From: Nocardioides sp. SYSU D00038
GTDB taxonomy: Bacteria; Actinomycetota; Actinomycetes; Propionibacteriales; Nocardioidaceae
NCBI RefSeq assembly: GCF_016924665.1
Contig: NZ_JAFFJT010000030.1
Span: 1 to 64,000, forward strand
Direction of reading: 5' to 3'
Length of the DNA stretch: 64,000 bases
A model generated the notes under the pieces. It was given only the letters and a program-made list of their open reading frames with translations. It made no database searches and was not told where the DNA came from. Below, in pieces: positions 1-8,067 of the stretch (positions are counted from its first letter, which is position 1; each line of letters begins with the position of its first letter). Made by a program: the position numbers and the translations under genes.

Positions 1-30
1 CCGACCCCCGCCGCCGGGACCGTCGCCGGG

Positions 31-59
31 GAGCCCTCGTCGCACGCCGACGGGGGCTC
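31..59 (+). terminator. terminator-like hairpin at left edge
   Basis: An inverted repeat (GAGCCCTCGTC against GACGGGGGCTC, one mismatch) is followed by a short TCTT run. It probably ends a plus-strand transcript whose gene lies before base 1. Confidence 0.55.
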
Positions 60-76
60 TTGGCGTCTCCGGGCCC

Positions 77-119
77 CGCCGAGCCGTCGTTACTGCAGTG
101 CAGTAACGACGGCTCGGCG
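77..119. repeat. 21-bp perfect inverted repeat after coaE
   Basis: Arms at 77-97 and 99-119 are perfectly complementary with one base between them, and the repeat ends 5 bases from the coaE stop. The centre is AT-rich compared with its surroundings. It is most likely a bidirectional transcription terminator between coaE and the plus-strand gene to the left, although it lacks a T run. Confidence 0.7.
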
Positions 120-124
120 CGGGT

Positions 125-709
125 TCAGCTGCGCAGGGCGGCCCAGACCTCGGCGACGCGGGTGCGGAGCTGGTCGAGGGTGCCGGTGTTGTCGATGACG
201 TGGGTGGCGATGGCCAGGCGCTGCTCGCGGGTGGCCTGGGAGGCGATCCGGGCGCGGGCGTCGTCCTCGGTCCAGCCGCGGTCGCGCACCATCCGCTCGA
301 CCTGCAGCTCCTCGGGCACGTCGACCACCACGACCGCGTCGAAGGTGTCGGCCCGGCCCGACTCGGCGAGCAACGGGATGTCGTGGACGACGACGTCGGC
401 CTCGCTCGCCGCGGCCTCGAGCTCGGCGTAGCGCTCGAAGACCAGCGGGTGCACGATCCCCTCGAGGAGCCGGCGCTTCTCGGGGTCGTGGAAGACGATC
501 CGGCCCATCGCCGGGCGGTCGAGGTCGCCGTCGGGGGTGAGCAGCTCCTCGCCGAAGGCCTCGACGACCGCGGCGAGCCCGGGCGTGCCCCGCTCGACCA
601 CCTCGCGGGCGAGCTGGTCGCCGTCGATGATCACCGCGCCCAGCTCGGCCAGCATCGCCGACACCGTGCTCTTGCCCGACGCGATCCCGCCGGTCAGCCC
701 CACCCGCAT
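125..709 (-). CDS. coaE: dephospho-CoA kinase
   Basis: CoaE phosphorylates the 3'-hydroxyl of dephospho-CoA, the last step of coenzyme A synthesis, in the cytoplasm. The P-loop GGIASGKS is at residues 7-14 and the substrate-side DGD at 29-31, both in the usual places, and 194 residues is the typical length for the single-domain form. I chose the ATG at 709 because a TAGGGT box ends 7 bases upstream, which fits a leaderless transcript; a GTG three codons earlier is in frame but lies inside that box. coaE usually follows rpsA closely in actinobacteria; here about 8.7 kb of other genes lie between them. Confidence 0.95.
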   Translation of the reverse strand: MRVGLTGGIASGKSTVSAMLAELGAVIIDGDQLAREVVERGTPGLAAVVEAFGEELLTPDGDLDRPAMGRIVFHDPEKRRLLEGIVHPLVFERYAELEAAASEADVVVHDIPLLAESGRADTFDAVVVVDVPEELQVERMVRDRGWTEDDARARIASQATREQRLAIATHVIDNTGTLDQLRTRVAEVWAALRS

Positions 710-716
710 GGGGCGC

Positions 717-722
717 ACCCTA
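717..722 (-). promoter_or_regulatory. -10 box of leaderless coaE, made from the marR stop codon
   Basis: On the minus strand TAGGGT is followed by 7 bases and the coaE ATG. Its first three bases (720-722) are the TAG stop of the upstream MarR gene. Confidence 0.6.
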
Positions 723-1130
723 TCCGTCGGCCAGCGCCCCGAGGATCCGGTGCAGCTCGCGCCGGTCGTCGGCCGTCAGCCCGGCCAGGAACCGCTCCGA
801 CTCCCACCGGCGCGCGCGCTCGACGACCGTGAGCAGCTCCCGCCCGGCGTCGGTCGCCACGACGGTCGTCGCCCGCCGGTCGCTGGGGTCGGGACGGCGC
901 TCCACCAGTCCGCGCGACGCCAGCGCGTCGACCACCTCGGTGGCCGATCGCGGTGCGATCCGCAGCCGCTCGGCGAGCACCGAGTTGCGCGGGCCGTCGA
1001 GTGCGACGACCAGCTTGAGCGCCCGCCCCTGGGCGGGGGTCACGTCCCACCCGGCCAGCACGGCGGAGTGCCGGCGGCGCAGGGCCCGGGCCGCGGCCAT
1101 CAGCAGGTCGCCGGTGCTCTCAGGGTGCAC
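720..1130 (-). CDS. MarR family transcriptional regulator
   Basis: A 136-residue winged-helix protein of the MarR family. The sequence shows the recognition region (VLAERLRIAPRSATEVVDAL) and the wing with LVERRPDPSDRRATTV, the classic D-x-R pattern of the family. MarR dimers usually bind palindromes near their own gene and release DNA when they bind a small ligand. The GTG start at 1130 is preceded by GAGGAG at good spacing. The gene is divergent from an ABC exporter across 72 bases that hold a CCTCA/TGAGG operator candidate, so it probably represses both. The ligand is unknown. Confidence 0.88.
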   Translation of the reverse strand: MHPESTGDLLMAAARALRRRHSAVLAGWDVTPAQGRALKLVVALDGPRNSVLAERLRIAPRSATEVVDALASRGLVERRPDPSDRRATTVVATDAGRELLTVVERARRWESERFLAGLTADDRRELHRILGALADG

Positions 1131-1159
1131 GGGAACATCTCCTCGACTCCGCGTGTTGG

Positions 1160-1180
1160 CCTCATTGTGAGGATACCTCA
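1160..1180. promoter_or_regulatory. candidate MarR operator, three half-sites
   Basis: CCTCA, TGAGG and CCTCA follow one another with 3-base spacers, forming two overlapping palindromes (1160-1172 and 1168-1180). The site lies in the intergenic region shared by the MarR gene and the divergent ABC exporter, where an autoregulatory operator is expected. Confidence 0.55.
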
Positions 1181-1202
1181 GGACTAGAGAAGGGGTGGTC
1201 GG

Positions 1203-3017
1203 ATGGACGACCAGCACGGACGCCGGGGCACCCGTTCCCCCGAGGCCAGCCGGGCCGACCGGCGCCAGCTCGAGCGCGCGCCGGTGTCGCTGCGCCGGAT
1301 CGCGCGCCTGTTCGCGCCCCACCGCCGACGACTGACGGTCGTGGTGGCCCTGATCGTCGCCAGCTCCGTCGTCGGGCTGGCTCAGCCGTTCCTCGTCAAG
1401 CACGTCATCGACGTGGCGCTGCCCGGCCAGGACGTCGGGCTGCTGCTCGCCCTGGTCGCGGGCATGGTCGGCATCGCCGTCGCCACCGCCGCGCTCGGCG
1501 TCGTCCAGACCTGGCTCGCCACCTCGGTCGGCCAGGAGGTGATGCACCGGCTCCGCTCCGACCTCTTCGCCCACCTGCAGCGCCAGTCGCTCGGGTTCTT
1601 CACCCGCACCCGCGGCGGCGAGGTGCAGTCGCGGCTGGTCAACGACATCGGCTCGATGCAGTCGGTCGTGACGTCCACCGCCACCTCGGTGGCGGCCAAC
1701 GTCACCGTCGTGCTCGGCACCGCCGTGGCCATGGTCGCGCTCTCCTGGCGGCTGGCCCTGATCTTGCTGGTGGTGCTGCCGCCGGCCGTCGTGCTGACCC
1801 GTCAGGTCGCCCGGATGCGGCACGCGGTCACCGCCGAGCGGCAGCGGGCGCTGGCCGACCTGCACGTCCAGGTCGAGGAGGGCCTCTCGGTCAGCGGGGT
1901 GCTGCTCACCAAGACCCTCGGCGCCGCCCCGGCCCTGGCCCGCCGCTTCGACGACGCCTCCGCGGCGCTGGTCGGGCTCGAGATCCGCTCCCAGCTGGCC
2001 GGGCGCTGGCGGATGGCCACGATGACCGTGGTCTTCGCCGCCGTGCCCGCCGCCCTCTACCTCGCCGCCGGGCTGCCGGTGACCGGCGGGGGCATGACCA
2101 TCGGCACCCTGGTGGCCTTCGTGTCGCTGCAGGGCTCGCTGTTCCGCCCGCTGATGGGCCTGCTCAACGTCGGGGTCGACGTGACCGCCTCGCTGGCGCT
2201 GTTCAGCCGGATCTTCGAGTACCAGGACCTGCCCGTCGAGATCGACGACCCCGCCACGCCCGCCCGGCTCGGACGGGTGCGCGGCGAGGTGCGGCTCGAC
2301 CGGGTCGGGTTCGCCTACGACGACGCCGCGCCGGTGCTCAGCGACGTCGACCTCGTGGTGCCGGCCGGCTCCTCGCTGGCGCTGGTCGGCGAGACCGGCA
2401 GCGGCAAGAGCACCCTCGCCGGGCTGGTCGCCCGGCTGCACGACCCCACCACCGGGTCGGTGCGGCTCGACGGCGTCGACCTGCGCGACCTGACCCTGGC
2501 CGACCTGGCCGGTGCCGTGGGCGTGGTCACCCAGGAGACCTACCTCCTGCACGCCTCGGTGCGCGACAACCTGCTGCACGCGCGGCCCGACGCCACCGAC
2601 GCGGAGCTGGAGGCCGCGGCCCGCGCGGCGCGGATCCACGACGTGCTGGTGGGGCTCCCCGAGGGCTACGACACCGTCGTGGGCGCGCGCGGCCACCGGT
2701 TCTCCGGCGGGGAGAAGCAGCGGCTGGCGATCGCCCGCACGCTGCTGCGCGACCCCCGGGTGCTGGTGCTCGACGAGGCGACCAGCGCGCTCGACAACAC
2801 CACCGAGCGCGAGGTGCAGGCGGCGCTCGACGACCTCGCCGACGGCCGCACGACCATCACCATCGCCCACCGGCTCTCCACCGTGCGCGACGCAGACCAG
2901 ATCGCGGTGCTCGACGCCGGCCGGGTCGTGGAGCTCGGCACCCACGAGGAGCTGCTGCTCCGTGGTGGCCGCTACGCCGACCTGGTACGCGGCGGGCTGG
3001 CCGCCACCGCGGCCTGA
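1203..3017 (+). CDS. ABC exporter, fused membrane and ATPase domains
   Basis: A 604-residue half-transporter with an N-terminal six-helix exporter domain (about residues 35-330) and a C-terminal ATPase. Walker A GETGSGKST starts near 396, the signature FSGGEKQR near 500, Walker B ends in LDEATSALD near 525, and the switch histidine lies in TIAHRLST near 556. All catalytic residues are present, so it should work as a homodimer that pumps a lipid, drug or peptide out of the cell. The divergent MarR gene with an operator-like palindrome suggests substrate-induced expression. The substrate cannot be read from sequence. Confidence 0.93.
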   Translation: MDDQHGRRGTRSPEASRADRRQLERAPVSLRRIARLFAPHRRRLTVVVALIVASSVVGLAQPFLVKHVIDVALPGQDVGLLLALVAGMVGIAVATAALGVVQTWLATSVGQEVMHRLRSDLFAHLQRQSLGFFTRTRGGEVQSRLVNDIGSMQSVVTSTATSVAANVTVVLGTAVAMVALSWRLALILLVVLPPAVVLTRQVARMRHAVTAERQRALADLHVQVEEGLSVSGVLLTKTLGAAPALARRFDDASAALVGLEIRSQLAGRWRMATMTVVFAAVPAALYLAAGLPVTGGGMTIGTLVAFVSLQGSLFRPLMGLLNVGVDVTASLALFSRIFEYQDLPVEIDDPATPARLGRVRGEVRLDRVGFAYDDAAPVLSDVDLVVPAGSSLALVGETGSGKSTLAGLVARLHDPTTGSVRLDGVDLRDLTLADLAGAVGVVTQETYLLHASVRDNLLHARPDATDAELEAAARAARIHDVLVGLPEGYDTVVGARGHRFSGGEKQRLAIARTLLRDPRVLVLDEATSALDNTTEREVQAALDDLADGRTTITIAHRLSTVRDADQIAVLDAGRVVELGTHEELLLRGGRYADLVRGGLAATAA

Positions 3018-3054
3018 CCGCGGCGCCGGCGACCGGTCGGTGGAGACTGGACCG

Positions 3055-4305
3055 GTGACCAGCCTCGCCACCGGCGACCGGGTCGCGCTCCTGGCGCCCG
3101 GCACCCACGACTACCTCGTGCTCGTGCACGCCCTGCTGGCCCGCGGCATCTTCCCGGTGCCGCTGGACCCGCGGCTGACCGCGGGAGAGCGGGAGCGCAT
3201 CCTGGCCTCGGTCGAGCCCCACCTCGTCGTCGAGGGCGAGGCGGGGGTCGCGGCGCTGCTCGCCGAGCAGCCGACCGCGCCCCCCGACGCGCTGCCGCTC
3301 GGGCGGCCGATCCACGTCACCAGCGGCACCACCGGCACGCCCAAGGGCGTCTACAGCGGCCTGCTGCCCGAGCCCCACGCGCGAGCGCTGGTCGCCGAGG
3401 AGCGCGACCTGTGGGGGTTCGCTCCCGACGACGTCAACCTCGTCCTCAGCCCGCTCTACCACTCCGCGCCGCTCCGCTTCGCCCTCGGCACCCGGCTCGC
3501 CGGCGGCCGGGTCGTCGTGCCGGGGCCCTTCGACGTCGTCGCCGTCACCCGCGCGATCGCGACCGAGCGGCCGACCACGATGTTCTGCGTGCCGACCCAC
3601 CTCCAGCGGCTCTTCGCCCACTGGGACGAGGTGGGCGTGCCGGACCTGTCGTCGTTCCGCCTGGTGGCCCACGCCGGCGCGCCGTGCCCGGCACCGGTCA
3701 AGCGCCGGCTGGTCGAGCTGTTCCCGCCCGGGTCGACGTGGGAGTTCTACGGCTCGACCGAGGGCCAGTTCACCGCGTGCCGCAGCGAAGAGTGGCTCGA
3801 GCGGCCGGGCACCGTCGGCCGGGCCCGGCCCGGCCGCGAGCTGCGGATCGCCGACGACGGCACCATCTGGTGCCGGGTGCCGGAGCACGCGCGGTTCACC
3901 TACTGGGGCGACCCCGCCAAGACCGCCGCCGCGTGGCGCGGCGACAGCTTCACGGTCGGCGACCTGGGCCGCCTCGACGACGACGGCTACCTCCACCTCG
4001 AGGGCCGCCGCGAGGACCTGGTGATCAGCGGCGGCGTCAACGTCTACCCGCTCGAGGTCGAGCAGGTGCTCGGCGAGCACCCGGGCGTCACCGACGTCGC
4101 GGTCTACGGCGTCGACGACCCCGCGTGGGGCCAGCGGGTCTGCGCCGCGGTCGTCGGCAGCGCGACCGCGGAGGAGCTGGCGGCGTACGCCGGTCGGCAC
4201 CTCGCACCGCCCAAGCGACCCAAGACCTGGCACCTGGTCGACGTGCTGCCGCGCACCCTCACCGGCAAGGTACGGCGCCAGGAGCTGCCGGGGGCCACGC
4301 CCTAG
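3055..4305 (+). CDS. class I AMP-forming acyl-CoA synthetase, compact
   Basis: An adenylate-forming ligase that should activate a carboxylic acid with ATP and load it onto CoA. The phosphate loop TSGTTGTPKG is at about 89-98, the A5 motif reads YGSTEG, A7 is GDLGR, the hinge GRREDLVISGG starts near 317, and the C-terminal catalytic lysine is in LTGKVRR near 405. At 416 residues it lacks roughly 80-100 N-terminal residues seen in most relatives, but all core motifs are there, so it is probably a naturally short form. The GTG at 3055 lies 6 bases after GAGACT, consistent with a leaderless start. The acid substrate is unknown. Confidence 0.88.
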   Translation: MTSLATGDRVALLAPGTHDYLVLVHALLARGIFPVPLDPRLTAGERERILASVEPHLVVEGEAGVAALLAEQPTAPPDALPLGRPIHVTSGTTGTPKGVYSGLLPEPHARALVAEERDLWGFAPDDVNLVLSPLYHSAPLRFALGTRLAGGRVVVPGPFDVVAVTRAIATERPTTMFCVPTHLQRLFAHWDEVGVPDLSSFRLVAHAGAPCPAPVKRRLVELFPPGSTWEFYGSTEGQFTACRSEEWLERPGTVGRARPGRELRIADDGTIWCRVPEHARFTYWGDPAKTAAAWRGDSFTVGDLGRLDDDGYLHLEGRREDLVISGGVNVYPLEVEQVLGEHPGVTDVAVYGVDDPAWGQRVCAAVVGSATAEELAAYAGRHLAPPKRPKTWHLVDVLPRTLTGKVRRQELPGATP

Positions 4306-4308
4306 ACT
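4303..4308 (+). promoter_or_regulatory. -10 box overlapping the ligase stop codon
   Basis: TAGACT begins with the TAG stop of the acyl-CoA synthetase gene and lies 7 bases before the GTG of the next gene, as expected for a leaderless promoter. Confidence 0.5.
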
Positions 4309-4315
4309 GCGCGGC

Positions 4316-5611
4316 GTGACGCTGGTCCGGGAGCTGCGCGGCGCGGCGGTCGACGCGGCCCTGGTGGTCGCCGACGGGGTGCGGCTCGCGGTGCGGCACT
4401 GGCCGGCGCTGGTCAGCATCTTCCTGCTCGGGCTGGCCGCCCGCAACGCGGCGATGTGGGGTGCGGTCGTCCTGGGTCGCGAGCACCCGGTGCTGGCCTC
4501 GCTGCTGGTGCCGCTGGCGCCGCTGGCCATGGTCGTCGCGCTGGTCGCGATGCTCGGCGCCGTGCGCCCGTCGACCCGCTGGGTCGGTCCCGGCCCGGCC
4601 GGCACCCGCGGAGAGCGCCTCGCCGTGCTGGCCGCCGCGCTGGTGCCGTTCCTCACGGTCTACGCCATCCAGGGCCACCTCGACGAGGACCGCAACCAGT
4701 TCATCAACGAGAGCTACGCCGACGAGGTGCGCGTCGGCGACCTGCTGAGCGGCGGCGGGCTCGACGACCGCACCCTGGTCACGGTGACCAGCTGGCAGCT
4801 CGCCCTGGTCGCCGTCGCGCTGCTGCTGCGCACCGTGATGGACCGCGTCGACCTCGCCGACCGCCACGTGGCCGGCGGGCTGGCGGTCGCGCTCGTGGAG
4901 GTGACCTGGCTGACCTGGCTGGCCTCGATCCTGACCTCGCGCTGGGGCGACGCCCGCGACTGGGTGGGCGAGCGGGTCGTGGCCAGGGAGCTCGCCGAAG
5001 GGTGGCACGGCGTGACCGCGGCACTGGGCCCCTTCACCGCCCCCGTGCGCGCCCTGGGCGACCTGGTCGGCGGCGTGGTCACCGGCGTCGGCGACATCGT
5101 GGTGACACCGGTCGCCTGGCTCACCGTCGGCGCGATCGTGCTCACCGGCATGCGCCGCGAGGGACGCCGGGCCCGCCTGGAGGACCACCACGTCGTGACC
5201 CGGGTGCGCGACCGGATCGACCGCGTCGCCTGGCTGGCCGAGCGCCGGCGCCGCGCCGGCGACGCGCTCGGACGTCGGTTCGAGGAGCTGGTCGCCGGGC
5301 TCCGCACCACCGCGCACGCGGGGGTGGTGCCGGTGCTGGCGTTCTGCCTCGTGCTGACCCTGGCCCGGTTCGCCGAGTGGGGGGCCGCCATGCTGCTGCG
5401 CGCCGCCATCGGACCCCGCGACCCCGGGCTGATGGTCGCCGCCTCGCCCTACCTCGAGGGCGCGACCCGCCTCGTCCACACCGTGGTGGTGGTCGTGCTC
5501 GTCGCCGCCGCGGTCGACCGGCTGCTCGCCCGCCGCGAGCTGCTGGGGCGCGAAGCGCTCGCCGAGGACGCCGAGGACGCCGACGCAGGGGTCAGCGCGA
5601 CCCGAGGCTGA
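4316..5611 (+). CDS. multi-pass membrane protein, unknown function
   Basis: A 431-residue protein that I do not recognise. Hydrophobic stretches near residues 25-40, 60-85, 100-115, 155-170, 185-205, 255-280, 335-360 and 385-400 suggest about six to eight membrane segments, with charged arginine-rich loops facing the cytoplasm. No catalytic motif is visible. It follows the acyl-CoA synthetase by 10 bases, with its own putative -10 box over that gene's stop. Its last 20 bases overlap the end of the convergent gene at 5592. Confidence 0.75.
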   Translation: MTLVRELRGAAVDAALVVADGVRLAVRHWPALVSIFLLGLAARNAAMWGAVVLGREHPVLASLLVPLAPLAMVVALVAMLGAVRPSTRWVGPGPAGTRGERLAVLAAALVPFLTVYAIQGHLDEDRNQFINESYADEVRVGDLLSGGGLDDRTLVTVTSWQLALVAVALLLRTVMDRVDLADRHVAGGLAVALVEVTWLTWLASILTSRWGDARDWVGERVVARELAEGWHGVTAALGPFTAPVRALGDLVGGVVTGVGDIVVTPVAWLTVGAIVLTGMRREGRRARLEDHHVVTRVRDRIDRVAWLAERRRRAGDALGRRFEELVAGLRTTAHAGVVPVLAFCLVLTLARFAEWGAAMLLRAAIGPRDPGLMVAASPYLEGATRLVHTVVVVVLVAAAVDRLLARRELLGREALAEDAEDADAGVSATRG

Positions 5612-6191
5612 GCTCGGCGACGTCGGGCGCCTCCCACCACAGCCGCACCCGGTCGGGCACCATCGACGCCGCGGTCACGGCGTACGCGCTCACCTCGTAG
5701 GACGCCGGGCGCGGCGCGTCGCCGTCGGGCGGCGAGCCGTCGTAGCCCGGACCCGTGCGACCCTCGGGCTCGCAGGCCGTCGTCGGCACCTGCACCCCGC
5801 CGACGCTGCCGCCGACGGCGTCGGCCTCGTGGCCCTCGTCGTCGAGCACCGAGACGTGGCAGCCGCCGAGCGGGACGTCCTCGCCGACGTCGAGGCGGAG
5901 CCTCACCTCCCACACCGCGGTGCCCGTGGGCGGATCGAGCCGCTCGGGCCCCGAGAAGCCCTCGACCGTGGTGGCCGGTCGCACGTCGACTAGGGTCACG
6001 GTCAGCTCGCGGTGGTGCTCGTCGCCGGCCTCGTCGACCCACTGGTCACGCAGCCGCACCGGCTCGCCCTGGCGGCCGGTGGTGCGGTCGTGCAGCTCGT
6101 CGGGCCACCAGAACATCTGCAGGCGGCTGGCGGACGTGAGACCGGCCAGCACCAGCGCGACCGGCAGCACCAGCAGCCAGCGCCGGCTCAC
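5592..6191 (-). CDS. membrane-anchored extracytoplasmic protein, unknown
   Basis: A 199-residue protein with one N-terminal hydrophobic segment (about residues 4-22) and an extracytoplasmic remainder rich in beta-strand-like sequence. It carries two cysteines (GGCHVSVLD and TTACEPEG) that could form a disulfide. It is the last gene of a three-gene operon of similar architecture and starts inside the stop of the previous gene (GTGA overlap). I do not recognise a named family; it may be a divergent member of the DUF4352-type immunoglobulin-fold secreted proteins. Confidence 0.7.
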   Translation of the reverse strand: MSRRWLLVLPVALVLAGLTSASRLQMFWWPDELHDRTTGRQGEPVRLRDQWVDEAGDEHHRELTVTLVDVRPATTVEGFSGPERLDPPTGTAVWEVRLRLDVGEDVPLGGCHVSVLDDEGHEADAVGGSVGGVQVPTTACEPEGRTGPGYDGSPPDGDAPRPASYEVSAYAVTAASMVPDRVRLWWEAPDVAELSLGSR

Positions 6192-6790
6192 GACTCCTCC
6201 TCCGCGTCCGACGCGCCGAGCCCGGCGTCAGGAACGGCGAGCACGCCGGCGAGCGCGAACGCCTCGGCGTCGGCCTCGGTCAGCCCGAGGTCGACGACCG
6301 CGAGCGCGTCGAACCGGGTGTCGGAGGACTCCCGGGCCAGGCTCAGCCGGAGCGTCGGCACCGCGTCGACCGGCACCTCGAACACCGCGACGCAGTGACT
6401 GGGCAGGCCGGGCGGACCGGCGGTGCAGGAGTTGGAGTTGCGGGCCGCCAGCGACCAGGTGCGACCCTCGTCGTCCTCGAGCTCGGCGAAGCTCATCGCG
6501 GTGTTCTCGCGCTCGGCGACCACCGTGTAGCGGACCACCAGCCACAGGCCGGGGCTGACCTTCTCGGTGCCGAGGTCCTCGACCCGGGTCGAGCCGTCGA
6601 CGCCCTCGACGGTGACCGTGGCGGTGCGCACGTCGACCGGCTCCCCCACCGCGGCGGTGCGCCGGTGCGGCGCGGCGCCGGGGTCGTCCTCGGGGTCGGG
6701 CAGCAGGCCCTGCACGAGCGAGCCGGCCGCCAGCAGCGCGGCCGCGGCGACGGCCACCCCCGCGCGGTGGCCCCACCCCCGGCCGGTCAC
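6188..6790 (-). CDS. signal-anchored DUF4352-like extracytoplasmic protein
   Basis: A 200-residue protein with an N-terminal hydrophobic anchor (about residues 9-27), then a domain with the pattern VGEPVDVRTATVTVEGV and GLWLVVRYTV, which resembles the strand pattern of DUF4352-type domains. Two cysteines (NSCTAGPPG and PSHCVAVFEV) may pair. It overlaps both neighbours by four bases (GTGA), so the three genes are probably translated together. The function is unknown. Confidence 0.72.
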   Translation of the reverse strand: MTGRGWGHRAGVAVAAAALLAAGSLVQGLLPDPEDDPGAAPHRRTAAVGEPVDVRTATVTVEGVDGSTRVEDLGTEKVSPGLWLVVRYTVVAERENTAMSFAELEDDEGRTWSLAARNSNSCTAGPPGLPSHCVAVFEVPVDAVPTLRLSLARESSDTRFDALAVVDLGLTEADAEAFALAGVLAVPDAGLGASDAEEES

Positions 6791-7431
6791 AGCCCCTCCG
6801 GCTCGGGTCGGGTCGCCGGCAGGGGTGCCACGTCGAGCACCACCCGGGCGACCGGCGCGGGGTCGAACCAGCCGGGGGTGCGGTCGATCGCGCTGCGCCG
6901 CCGGGCGTGCTCGCTCACCACCAGGGCCAGCCGCGACGGCACGTCGGTCTCGTCGACGACGAAGACCAGCCGGACGTCGTAGGCCAGCCCGGGGCCGATC
7001 CCCAGCAGGGAGGTGTCGTCGGCCGCGACCCGCACCTCAGGGGCCGGGTCGGCGGTCTCGCCGCCGTAGACGTCGTAGGCGTGGTCGAGGTCGGCGGTGA
7101 CCAGCCTGGACAGCGTGGTCGAGGTCGCCGTCTCGTCGTGGGCCACCTCGACGCGCGCGTCGACGACCAGGAAGGCGCGGCCCTCGTCGGCGTCGCGGTC
7201 GCCGACGCGGTACGCCGCCTCGGCCCGGTCGAGCCGCACCCGGAACGGCGCGGCCTCGATCTCGGTGCCCGCGCTGCGGGTGGTTGGCCCGGCCGGCGTC
7301 GCCGGGGCCCAGCCCCCCAGCACGGTGACGAGCGCGACGGCCAGCGTGGCGACCAGCGCCACCAGGGTCACCGAGAGGGTCGCGGAGCCGGTGCGCACGA
7401 CGTGACGCGGCATCGGCTCCCGAGTCGGCAC
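6787..7431 (-). CDS. signal-anchored DUF4352-like extracytoplasmic protein
   Basis: First gene of the three-gene operon, 214 residues, with a hydrophobic anchor near residues 18-40 and an extracytoplasmic domain (IEAAPFRVRLDRAEAAY, RAFLVVDARVEV) similar in pattern to the next gene. The GTG at 7431 is supported by TAGAAT ending 6 bases upstream, giving a leaderless mRNA. An ATG six codons later (7413) has a close GGGAG and is an alternative start. No enzyme motif is visible; a role as a surface or sensory accessory protein is only a guess. Confidence 0.74.
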   Translation of the reverse strand: MPTREPMPRHVVRTGSATLSVTLVALVATLAVALVTVLGGWAPATPAGPTTRSAGTEIEAAPFRVRLDRAEAAYRVGDRDADEGRAFLVVDARVEVAHDETATSTTLSRLVTADLDHAYDVYGGETADPAPEVRVAADDTSLLGIGPGLAYDVRLVFVVDETDVPSRLALVVSEHARRRSAIDRTPGWFDPAPVARVVLDVAPLPATRPEPEGL

Positions 7432-7437
7432 TCCGTG

Positions 7438-7443
7438 ATTCTA
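7438..7443 (-). promoter_or_regulatory. -10 box of the three-gene secreted-protein operon
   Basis: TAGAAT on the minus strand, with 6 bases to the GTG at 7431. There is no Shine-Dalgarno room, so the transcript is probably leaderless. Confidence 0.5.
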
Positions 7444-7527
7444 GGGGCGTGCCCGGGGTCCCGGTGCGCCCGGTCGCGCCGGGCGCGGGTCTGGTGCCGG
7501 CGCGGCGGGCTGACCTACGTTGAACCG

Positions 7528-8040
7528 ATGAGCCAGCCGGGAACCCCAGACCCCACGCCACCGGAGCCCTCGGCCGGCCCGCCGCCGTCCAGCCCGCCGT
7601 CCAACCCGCCCTCGAGCCCGCCCTCGGGCGCGTCGGGCCGACCCCGCTTCCTCCCGCCGCCGCCGAGCGGCCCGCCGCGGCCGCCGCGGACCTCCGGCCC
7701 GGCACCGGAGTGGCGACCGATCGTCCGGTACGTGGTCGCGGCGCTGCTGCTGGCCGCGACCCTGTGCGTGTGCCTCGGCTTCGCCCCCGAGGAGTCCTTC
7801 GACGACCGCCGGAGCGCCATCGCGCGCGAGGACGACCTCAACAACGGGTCGACCGAGGGCGCGCCGCAGCAGGAGGTCGTCAACGGCTGGACGACCATCG
7901 CTTACCTCGAGCTGCTCTCGGAGCAGCAGGAGCGCAGCGACAACCGTCGCGACGGCCTCCTGGTCGTCGGCCTGGTCGGCCTGGCGACGCTCCTGCTGAC
8001 CGGTCAGGCCCGTCCGGCCTCGCGGCCGCCGGCCGCCTGA
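7528..8040 (+). CDS. proline-rich, two-helix membrane protein, unknown
   Basis: A 170-residue protein. Residues 1-65 are a low-complexity cytoplasmic tail of proline, serine and glycine; a membrane helix follows (about 70-88), then a polar outer loop (SFDDRRSAIAREDDLNNGS) and a second helix near 147-162. Proline-rich tails of this kind are common on actinobacterial membrane proteins. The ATG at 7528 sits 6 bases after TACGTT (7516-7521), suggesting a leaderless transcript divergent from the operon at 7431. The function is unknown. Confidence 0.75.
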   Translation: MSQPGTPDPTPPEPSAGPPPSSPPSNPPSSPPSGASGRPRFLPPPPSGPPRPPRTSGPAPEWRPIVRYVVAALLLAATLCVCLGFAPEESFDDRRSAIAREDDLNNGSTEGAPQQEVVNGWTTIAYLELLSEQQERSDNRRDGLLVVGLVGLATLLLTGQARPASRPPAA

Positions 8041-8067
8041 CCGCTGCGGTTGCGGCCCGGTCGGGCC

